Of a stretch of DNA of 7,030 nt, positions 1-5,010 are shown piece by piece. Origin of the DNA: Actinomycetota bacterium (GTDB taxonomy: Bacteria > Actinomycetota > Actinomycetes > Streptosporangiales > Streptosporangiaceae); the NCBI GenBank assembly GCA_003242605.1, contig QGUZ01000271.1, positions 1 to 7,030 on the forward strand, given 5' to 3'. The notes beneath the pieces were generated by a model, which was not told the DNA's origin, searched no databases, and saw only the letters and a list, made by a program, of their open reading frames with translations. Position 1 is the first letter of the stretch; the number at the start of each line of letters is the position of its first letter. The position numbers were made by a program, and so were the translations under genes.

Positions 1-35
1 CTTTTTTCTCCGGGGTGTCTGGTGTTTAAAAGAGA

Positions 36-48
36 CCCCCCCCCCCCC
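36..48. repeat. 13-base C homopolymer in the 5' leader of the first gene
   Basis: Thirteen consecutive C residues lie about 57 bases upstream of the preferred GTG start at 106. The flanking bases 1-35 are T/A-rich (a T6 run, TTTAAA), unlike the rest of the window. The tract may be a slippage-prone leader element or low-quality sequence near a contig edge. The sequence alone cannot distinguish these. Confidence 0.6.
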
Positions 49-93
49 GTTCCCCACGGGGCCGGCCGGCTTCCCCCTGCCCCGCCTCGTCGC

Positions 94-97
94 GGAG
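94..97 (+). promoter_or_regulatory. Ribosome binding site deciding the start of the LD-carboxypeptidase
   Basis: GGAG lies 8 bases before the GTG at 106. The earlier in-frame GTG at 22 has no comparable site and would translate the C13 tract into a proline run, so 106 is preferred. Confidence 0.6.
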
Positions 98-105
98 CTG
101 TGCCG

Positions 106-1047
106 GTGACGCCCCCGGCCGCCCGGCCCGCGCCCCTCCGGGTCCCGCGCCGGCTGCGCCCCGGGGACGCCGTCGCCGTGATCGCGCCGTGCGGCCCGGT
201 CGACCCCGACCGGCTCGCCCGCGGGATCCGCGTGCTCGAGGGCCTCGGCCTGAAGGTGGTGACCGGGCGCGGGGTGCTGCGCCGCCGCGGCTACCTCGCC
301 GGCACCGACGACGAGCGCGCCGCCGACCTCACCTGGGCGTGGTGCGACCCGGACGTGCGGGCGGTGCTGTGCGCCCGCGGCGGGTACGGCGCGACCCGGC
401 TGCTCGACCGGCTCGACTGGGCCGCGCTGGCGGCCGCCGAGCCGAAGATCCTGCTCGGCTCGAGCGACGTCACCGCGCTGCACCGGGCGTTCGCCGAGCG
501 GCTCGGCGTGGCCACCTGCTTCGGCCCGATGCCCGCCTGCGCCACGCTCTCCGACCCGGAGGGGCCCGAGCCGCGCTCGCTCGCCGCCCTGCGCGCGGCC
601 CTGTTCGAGGGCGCCGCCCCCGCCCCGGTCACCGGCACCGGGGCGCTCGCGCCCGGCCGGGCGCGCGGGCCGCTCACCGGCGGCAACCTCGCCCTGCTCG
701 CCGCGCTGTGCGGCACGCCGTACGCGATGCGGGCGGAGGGGCGGATCGTGCTGCTCGAGGACGTCCGCGAGCAGCCGTACCGGATCGACCGCATGCTCAC
801 CCAGCTGCTCCAGGCGGGCTGCCTCGACGGCGCGGCGGGCGTCGCGCTCGGCTCGTGGGTGGAGTGCGGGGACGCGCTGCCGGTGCTCGCCGAGCGGCTC
901 GCCCCGCTCGGCGTGCCGGTGATCGCCGGGCTGCCGATCGGCCACGGCACGCCCCAGCTCACTGTGTGGTTTGGGGCTGAAGCGACGATTGATGCTGAAT
1001 CGTGTTCCCTGATTCCCCTGTTCCGCGACCCGGTCGCGGCACCCTAG
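106..1047 (+). CDS. LD-carboxypeptidase, peptidase family S66 (LdcA/MccF-like)
   Basis: A 313-aa cytoplasmic serine peptidase. S66 enzymes cleave the L,D bond of muropeptides in peptidoglycan recycling, and MccF relatives hydrolyse acyl-sulfamoyl or peptidyl nucleotide antibiotics; the sequence does not choose between these roles. Visible family marks are an N-terminal nucleotide-binding-like segment (GDAVAVIAPCGPV), RGGYG at residues 91-95, the nucleophile motif GSSDVT with Ser120, GGNLALLAALCGT in the middle, Glu218 in LLEDVREQPYRIDRML and His280 in PIGHGTPQLTV. This gives an intact Ser-Glu-His triad, and the length is normal for the family. The GTG at 106 is chosen because a GGAG precedes it; an in-frame GTG at 22 would add 28 proline-rich residues. 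Codons 961-1020 are strikingly AT-richer at the third position than the rest of the gene. No signal peptide. Probably heads a two-gene unit with the ORF at 1106. Confidence 0.9.
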   Translation: MTPPAARPAPLRVPRRLRPGDAVAVIAPCGPVDPDRLARGIRVLEGLGLKVVTGRGVLRRRGYLAGTDDERAADLTWAWCDPDVRAVLCARGGYGATRLLDRLDWAALAAAEPKILLGSSDVTALHRAFAERLGVATCFGPMPACATLSDPEGPEPRSLAALRAALFEGAAPAPVTGTGALAPGRARGPLTGGNLALLAALCGTPYAMRAEGRIVLLEDVREQPYRIDRMLTQLLQAGCLDGAAGVALGSWVECGDALPVLAERLAPLGVPVIAGLPIGHGTPQLTVWFGAEATIDAESCSLIPLFRDPVAAP

Positions 1048-1091
1048 GCACGTGACCGGTCGCGGGCCCGCCGGGGCCCGGCACGACGAAC

Positions 1092-1099
1092 GGGGGGAG
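1092..1099 (+). promoter_or_regulatory. Ribosome binding site deciding the start of the 310-aa gene
   Basis: GGGGGGAG ends 6 bases before the GTG at 1106. The alternative in-frame GTG at 1052 sits 4 bases after the previous stop without an obvious Shine-Dalgarno sequence and would add 18 residues of low-complexity sequence. Confidence 0.6.
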
Positions 1100-1105
1100 A
1101 GCACG

Positions 1106-2038
1106 GTGCGGTTGTTCCGGCGGCTCGACGAACGACGCCGCGCGCGGCGGCGCGCGGACGACGCCGACCTCGACGCGCTGCTCGCGCTCGTCGCCGAGAC
1201 GCTCGGCTTCACCCATGCCTTCTCCCGGGACGGCTCGGCGATGCTGCTCACCGGGCCGCGCACGGTCACGGTACGGCTCGCCGGGCTGCGCCGCGAGGCC
1301 GCGCGGCGGCCGCGCGAGGACTGGCCGGCGCTCGCCTCCGAGCACCTGGTCCGCACCCTCGCCCAGGCCGCCGAGGCCCTCGACGTGTGCGACTTCGCCC
1401 AGGCCCGCCCGCTGCTGCGGCCCCGTGTGCTGCTCGCCGCCGACCTCGCCGCGGCCGGGATCCCCGACCCGAGCCGGATGATCGGGCGGCGCCTCGACGA
1501 CGAGCTCGTCGAGGTGCTCACCGTCGGCTACGGCACCCGGGTCCGCCCGGTGCGGCCGGAGGAGGCCTACTGCTGGCCGGTCACGCCCGGCGAGGCGCTC
1601 GACATCGCGGCCGGCAACGCGCTCGCCGACGAGCGGCTGACGCCCGCGCCGCTCGACCTCGGCGGGATCACGGTCACCAAGCTCTCCGGGTACACCGCGA
1701 GCGCCGCCGCCCACCTGCGCGCCCTCTCCTCCTACCTGGCGGTGCCGCGCGACGGCGCGCTCGTCGCCCTGCCGCACCCGGGCCAGATCGTCGTCCACCC
1801 GGTCGCGGGGCTCAACGTGGTGCGCGCCATCGAGCGCATGCGGCTGTACGCCCACCGCGTCTACACCGACCACCCCGAGGGGCTCAGCCCGCAGGTGTAC
1901 TGGTGGCGGTCCGGCCGGCTGGTCCGCATCCCGGCCGAGTTCGCGCGCAGCGGCGAGCGGCGGGTGAAGCTCGTGGTCTCCCCGCCGCCGGAGTTCGCCC
2001 GGGTGCTCACCGCCATGGCGCAGCGCCGGTCCGGCTGA
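1106..2038 (+). CDS. Conserved-looking cytoplasmic protein of unknown function (possibly DUF1444/YtpQ-like)
   Basis: A 310-aa protein that I do not recognise with certainty. It has no signal peptide, no membrane segment and no familiar catalytic motif. It begins with a strongly basic stretch (residues 1-17), followed by an alpha/beta pattern. Candidate landmarks are LLRPRVLLAADL near 103-114, DDELVEVLTVGYGTRVRPV near 131-149, SGYTASAAAHL near 194-204, GALVALPHPGQIVVHPV near 217-233, and YWWRSGRLVRIP near 265-276. The order 'RP segment, predicted-enzyme-like DELVEVL strand, GY-AS helix, A-P strand' is reminiscent of the YtpQ/DUF1444 family, but this is a weak resemblance from memory. It lies 58 bp after the LD-carboxypeptidase in the same orientation, so the two are likely co-transcribed. 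The start at GTG 1106 is set by a strong Shine-Dalgarno. Third-position GC is high throughout, so this is a genuine gene. Confidence 0.75.
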   Translation: MRLFRRLDERRRARRRADDADLDALLALVAETLGFTHAFSRDGSAMLLTGPRTVTVRLAGLRREAARRPREDWPALASEHLVRTLAQAAEALDVCDFAQARPLLRPRVLLAADLAAAGIPDPSRMIGRRLDDELVEVLTVGYGTRVRPVRPEEAYCWPVTPGEALDIAAGNALADERLTPAPLDLGGITVTKLSGYTASAAAHLRALSSYLAVPRDGALVALPHPGQIVVHPVAGLNVVRAIERMRLYAHRVYTDHPEGLSPQVYWWRSGRLVRIPAEFARSGERRVKLVVSPPPEFARVLTAMAQRRSG

Positions 2039-2068
2039 GCGGGGCCGCGTCCCGGGCCGGGCATGCGA

Positions 2069-2097
2069 GACGCCCGGCCGTACCCTGGCCGGGCGTC
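2069..2097. terminator. Hairpin between convergent genes, likely bidirectional terminator
   Basis: A perfect 11-bp inverted repeat, GACGCCCGGCC / GGCCGGGCGTC, with a 7-base loop (2080-2086), lies between the stop at 2038 and the convergent stop at 2128. There is no U-tract on either strand, as is common for actinobacterial terminators. Confidence 0.75.
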
Positions 2098-2127
2098 CAC
2101 GATGTCGCGTGGCGGAATGGCGTGGCG

Positions 2128-2793
2128 TCAGGACCGCGCCCGGGAGCGGTGCTTGCGCGCCTGTGCCTTCGCCCGCGCGTTCTTCTTCACGTCCTTCGTC
2201 ACGTCCGTGCGGAGCTTGGCGGGCTCGGCCTCCGGGCAGCGCACCCGCGGGTTCCACGGCTCGAACAGGCCCTTGGGGTTGTGCTCGAACAGCCACACGT
2301 GCAGCGAGTAGTGCACCGGCTGGCCGTCGGTGGTCGGCGCGAACGGGCCGTCGAAGTCCTTGCCGAACAGCCGGGGCCGGTCGTCGGCGGTGGACAGCAG
2401 GCCGTCGGAGTCGTACCGCAGGTACTCGACCCCGCCGAGCACGCGCTTGCCGTTCTTGCCCGGCACGTAGATGAGGATCTCCGGCCGGAGCGGGTCGATC
2501 GTCGGGTCGGCGGCGAGGCTCTTGTTGACGTAGTGGTAGCCCATCGCGCCGAGGTACTCACCGCCCGGCCCGGTGTGCGCGGCCTGCGTGCAGACGTCGG
2601 TGCGCTCGTAGCCGTGCCGCTCGGCGACCTTCGGGTCGCGGAACCGCTCCAGCGTGGCGCGGAGCTCGTCGAGGTCGCCGTCGTGCAGCGCGGCGGACGC
2701 GGGCGGGTGCGCGTGCGCGGAGGCGGTCGGAATCGATCCGGTTAACGCGAATCCGCAGGCCGCGGCGAGAAGTCCGGCAGTGATAACTCTCAT
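2128..2793 (-). CDS. Secreted protein of unknown function with His-rich conserved-looking motifs
   Basis: A 221-aa exported protein. Residues 1-28 form a signal peptide: MRVITAGLLAAACGFALTG, then an Ala-rich region with signal peptidase I-type sites (ASA at 24-26 or AHA at 26-28). The mature part contains CTQ at 68-70, GAMGYHYVN at 82-90, RPEILIYVPG near 103-112, GVEYLRYDSD at 121-130, DDRPRLFGKDFDGP near 137-150, and HYSLHVWLFEHNP at 161-173. C186 could pair with C68. The tail (200-221) is strongly basic. I recall similar small secreted actinobacterial proteins annotated as hypothetical; no function is known to me. His161, His165 and His171 suggest a ligand or metal site, but that is inference. 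No candidate start has a good Shine-Dalgarno. ATG 2793 is chosen because it begins a clean signal peptide and because codons between it and ATG 2817 (GAA, AAA, TCT) look non-coding. It is a separate unit from the hydrolase upstream. Confidence 0.8.
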   Translation of the reverse strand: MRVITAGLLAAACGFALTGSIPTASAHAHPPASAALHDGDLDELRATLERFRDPKVAERHGYERTDVCTQAAHTGPGGEYLGAMGYHYVNKSLAADPTIDPLRPEILIYVPGKNGKRVLGGVEYLRYDSDGLLSTADDRPRLFGKDFDGPFAPTTDGQPVHYSLHVWLFEHNPKGLFEPWNPRVRCPEAEPAKLRTDVTKDVKKNARAKAQARKHRSRARS

Positions 2794-2910
2794 GGCCGTA
2801 GATTTTTCGAGGGGCATCCCGGCCCGGCGTCGGCGCACGGCCGCGGCTGACGATGTCGTATGCGGAAAATGACCGTTCGTTTAGTGGGTGCGCACTTCGG
2901 GGCGGCGCGG

Positions 2911-2938
2911 GAAAAGGGCCCCGGACGTGCCGGGGCCC
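2911..2938 (-). terminator. Intrinsic terminator of the secreted alpha/beta hydrolase gene
   Basis: On the - strand, a perfect 9-bp GC stem (2916-2924 with 2930-2938, loop 2925-2929) is followed directly by TTTTC. It starts 18 bases after the hydrolase stop codon. It is the only U-tailed terminator in the window and separates the hydrolase from the downstream 221-aa gene. Confidence 0.85.
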
Positions 2939-2955
2939 GTGTTCCGCGGCCGCGC

Positions 2956-4545
2956 TCAGCGGCGGATGCGCACCTCCGGGATCTCCGGGACCGACGGCTT
3001 CGCGGACCGGGCGGCCACCTCGTTGGCCGGCAGCGGCTCGGGGTCGGGCAGCGGGGCGCACAGCGCGTCCGGGCCGGGCCGGTTCGGCGGCACGGTGCCG
3101 TCCCTCAGGTAGGCCGCCAGGTACCCGTCGGCGCACTCGTTGCCCGCCAGCGTGATGCCGTGGTTGCCGCCGCCGTCCTCGACCACGAGGCGGGACGAGG
3201 GCAGCAGCCGGTGCACCTCGAGCGCGCCCTGGTACGGTGTGGCCGCGTCCTTGGTGGACTGGAACAGCAGCACCGGGGGCAGGCCGTGCCCGGTGATCCG
3301 CGGCGGGTGGTGGGCCTTGACCGGCCAGAACAGGCACGGCGCGTTGAACCAGGTGTTCGACCAGGTCATGAACGGCGCGGTGCGGTGCAGGGCGGCCGCG
3401 TCACGGCGCCAGATCACCCACTGGGGCGGCCACCGGTTGTCGGTGCACTCGGTGGCGAGGTAGAGCGCGTGGTCGCTGTCCCCCTCGGGCTGGGCGAGCA
3501 CCTGGTACAGGGTGACGAGGAAGGAGTCGTCGCCGTTCGCGGCGAGGGAGAGGCCGAGGGCGAGGTACGGCCACAGCGAGTTCGTGTACCCGGCGACGAG
3601 GAAGGTGTCGTCGTACTCGCTCGGCCCCACGAGCCCGCCCGCGGGGCTGGTCTTCATCGCGGCGCGCAGCTCGTAGTAGCGGCGCTCCACGTCGGCCGCG
3701 GTGGCGCCGAGGCCGTAGGCCGCGTCGTGCCGGGCGATCCAGGCGAAGAAGTCCTTGGCCCGGACCTCGAAGGCGCGGTTCTGGTCGAGGTTGTTCGCGT
3801 ACCAGACCCCGCTCGGCCGCACCACGCTGTCGAGCACGAGGCGGCGCACCCGGTGCGGGTAGAGCGTGGCGTAGGTGGCGCCGAGGTAGGTGCCCCACGA
3901 GTAGCCGAGGAAGTTGATCTTTTCGACGCCCAGCGCCTTGCGGATGGCCTCCAGGTCGTGGGCGTGGTCCACGGTGGTCATGTGCGGCAGCAGGCGGGGC
4001 AGGGCCTGGGCGCACTTGCGGGCGAAGTCCTTGGCCCGGTTCAGCCAGGCCTGCTCCTCGGCGGGGTTCGCCGGCACGTAGTCCGGCCGGGTGGGGTCGT
4101 TGTAGCCGGAGCCGCACTCCAGGCGGGGTTCGCTCGCCCCGACGCCCCGCGGGTCGAAGCCGATCAGGTCGTAGGCGGAGGCCGCCTCCTCGACGGGCGT
4201 GCCCTCGAACCACTGCGGCATGGTGCGGCCGCTGCCGCCGGGGCCGCCCGGGTTGAGCAGCAGCACGCCCTGGTACCGGTGGTCGGGCACGGTGTGCCGC
4301 TTACGGGTCAGCGCGATCTTGATCTTCTCGCCCGTGGGCCGCCGATGGTCGAGCGGTACGGAGACCGTGGCGCAGTCAAGCCCTTCCAGATCGGTGCACG
4401 GCTCCCACCGCACCGTGCCGGTGGTGGGGCCGGTGGCGGGAGGGCCGCCGGGCTTCCGGTCGGCTGCCGCGCTCGCCGGCAGGCCCGGCAGCAGCAGGCA
4501 GAGACCGGCACCGGCGGCGACCAGTGCGGCGACGGTCTTCCTCAT
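2956..4545 (-). CDS. Secreted tripeptidyl aminopeptidase-like alpha/beta hydrolase (Tap/SlpD/SlpE type)
   Basis: A 529-aa exported serine hydrolase. Known Streptomyces Tap/Slp enzymes remove tripeptides or other short peptides from N-termini of secreted proteins; the exact substrate here is not evident. Residues 1-26 are a signal peptide (MRK, then a hydrophobic core, cleavage near ASA 24-26). The oxyanion-loop motif NPGGPGGSG is at 98-106, followed by a DPRGVG segment. The nucleophile elbow GYSWGT holds Ser216. A helical lid region follows. Asp433 lies in QSTKDAATPY and His462 in GGGNHGIT, completing the triad. The TAP-like C-terminal domain (ECADGYLAAYL...GTVPP) closes the protein. Length and domain order are normal for the family. 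ATG 4545 is chosen because it begins the signal peptide and has GAAGGGA five bases upstream; the 29 further in-frame residues upstream lie in AT-rich leader DNA. Monocistronic: own promoter candidate and own terminator. Confidence 0.92.
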   Translation of the reverse strand: MRKTVAALVAAGAGLCLLLPGLPASAAADRKPGGPPATGPTTGTVRWEPCTDLEGLDCATVSVPLDHRRPTGEKIKIALTRKRHTVPDHRYQGVLLLNPGGPGGSGRTMPQWFEGTPVEEAASAYDLIGFDPRGVGASEPRLECGSGYNDPTRPDYVPANPAEEQAWLNRAKDFARKCAQALPRLLPHMTTVDHAHDLEAIRKALGVEKINFLGYSWGTYLGATYATLYPHRVRRLVLDSVVRPSGVWYANNLDQNRAFEVRAKDFFAWIARHDAAYGLGATAADVERRYYELRAAMKTSPAGGLVGPSEYDDTFLVAGYTNSLWPYLALGLSLAANGDDSFLVTLYQVLAQPEGDSDHALYLATECTDNRWPPQWVIWRRDAAALHRTAPFMTWSNTWFNAPCLFWPVKAHHPPRITGHGLPPVLLFQSTKDAATPYQGALEVHRLLPSSRLVVEDGGGNHGITLAGNECADGYLAAYLRDGTVPPNRPGPDALCAPLPDPEPLPANEVAARSAKPSVPEIPEVRIRR

Positions 4546-4550
4546 GTGCG

Positions 4551-4557
4551 TCCCTTC
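4551..4557 (-). promoter_or_regulatory. Ribosome binding site of the secreted hydrolase
   Basis: GAAGGGA on the - strand, five bases before ATG 4545. It supports this start over the upstream in-frame ATG near 4632. Confidence 0.6.
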
Positions 4558-4630
4558 GATGCTGGGGGATGAGCGGGGGCATGGCTCCCGAGGGCGATCA
4601 TCAAATGAATCGGGGGATAAATCCTGCGAC

Positions 4631-4659
4631 ACCCGACGACGTTGTTAATACGTTGTCAA
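4631..4659 (-). promoter_or_regulatory. Candidate sigma-70-type promoter of the secreted hydrolase
   Basis: On the - strand a consensus -35 TTGACA (4654-4659) is followed after exactly 17 bases by TCGGGT (4631-4636), a 4/6 match to the actinobacterial TAGGAT-like -10. It would give a leader of roughly 80 bases before ATG 4545. The surrounding 4590-4740 stretch is clearly less GC-rich than the rest of the window, as expected for a promoter region. The weak -10 keeps confidence moderate. Confidence 0.45.
4639..4656. repeat. Pair of ACGTTGT direct repeats, 11-bp period, inside the candidate promoter
   Basis: ACGTTGT occurs at 4639-4645 and 4650-4656, one helical turn apart. One copy overlaps the -35 box and the other lies in the spacer of the candidate hydrolase promoter. 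This geometry suits a regulator operator, but the protein is unknown. Confidence 0.45.
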
Positions 4660-4706
4660 ATCGCAATTCAGCGCGTCTCGTCGGCGGGATAAGCCGCCCG
4701 AAAACG

Positions 4707-4729
4707 CATTAAGCGGGCGACCGTTAATG
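4707..4729. repeat. Inverted repeat CATTAA / TTAATG in the divergent intergenic region
   Basis: CATTAA (4707-4712) and TTAATG (4724-4729) form a perfect 6-bp inverted repeat with an 11-base GC-rich spacer. It lies in the AT-richer part of the 465-bp region between the divergent hydrolase and helicase genes. It could be a regulator site for either direction; no -10/-35 pair facing the helicase was convincing. Confidence 0.35.
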
Positions 4730-4948
4730 AATCAGGCATGCGGTGAAAGAAAGGGCCGGGCGCGCCCGCCGCCGGTATGGCGGAGCGACGGCGGAAGGTA
4801 CGGCGCGGCGCCGGGGACGCGGGCCGCCCGGCGGGCGCCACGGCCTGCGGGGCGCGCCGGAGCCGACGGCCCGCGCCCGGTGCGAATGCCCGCACGGCCG
4901 GGGCGCGGGCGGTACCACCGGCGCGGGCGCGGAATGATAGATGTCCTT

Positions 4949-4978
4949 GGCGGCGGCCGGGCGCCTGTGCCCGCCGCC
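4949..4978 (+). promoter_or_regulatory. Strong leader hairpin upstream of the helicase start
   Basis: GGCGGC (4949-4954) and GGGC (4959-4962) pair with GCCC (4969-4972) and GCCGCC (4973-4978), leaving a 4-base bulge (4955-4958) and a 6-base loop. The hairpin ends 19 bases before the Shine-Dalgarno. It could act in mRNA stability or attenuation, though such GC stems also arise by chance at this base composition. Confidence 0.35.
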
Positions 4979-4997
4979 GGTACGACGAGTCCGGAGT

Positions 4998-5002
4998 GAG
5001 GA
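4998..5002 (+). promoter_or_regulatory. Ribosome binding site of the DEAD-box helicase
   Basis: GAGGA lies 8 bases before ATG 5011 and fixes the start there rather than at in-frame upstream codons. Confidence 0.7.
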
Positions 5003-5010
5003 AACCGAGC

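Larger units (their letters stand above)
4741..5010 (+). other. Long GC-rich upstream region/leader of the DEAD-box helicase
   Basis: These 270 bases before the helicase start carry no convincing gene. In-frame extension upstream (for example to ATG 4777) gives an Arg/Ala-rich low-complexity stretch and bypasses the good Shine-Dalgarno at 4998. The stretch contains a GGGCGCGCCC palindrome (4758-4767) and a strong hairpin near its 3' end (4949-4978). If transcription starts in the AT-richer DNA near 4700, the helicase mRNA has a long structured 5' leader. Long leaders are known for some cold-shock-type DEAD-box helicase mRNAs, so this is plausible but inferred. Confidence 0.4.

Noticed and set aside
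22..105. N-terminal extension of the LD-carboxypeptidase from GTG 22
   Set aside because: It encodes a proline run from the C13 tract and lacks a ribosome binding site; family proteins start near the segment following GTG 106.
959..2296. A 445-codon open frame on the - strand across the 310-aa gene
   Set aside because: Runs through the convergent terminator and two genes, low-complexity translation, no start signal; a shadow.
2860..4572. A 570-codon open frame on the + strand opposite the secreted hydrolase
   Set aside because: Antisense shadow of a hydrolase with an intact triad and signal peptide; composition is V/G/R/H-rich with no recognisable motif.
4546..4632. N-terminal extension of the hydrolase to ATG 4632
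   Set aside because: The extra 29 residues would precede a clean signal peptide, lie in AT-rich leader DNA, and the RBS at 4551-4557 points to ATG 4545.
4777..5010. In-frame extension of the helicase upstream to ATG 4777
   Set aside because: Arg/Ala-rich low-complexity residues, no Shine-Dalgarno, and a good GAGGA precedes ATG 5011, which also places Phe12 correctly relative to the Q motif.
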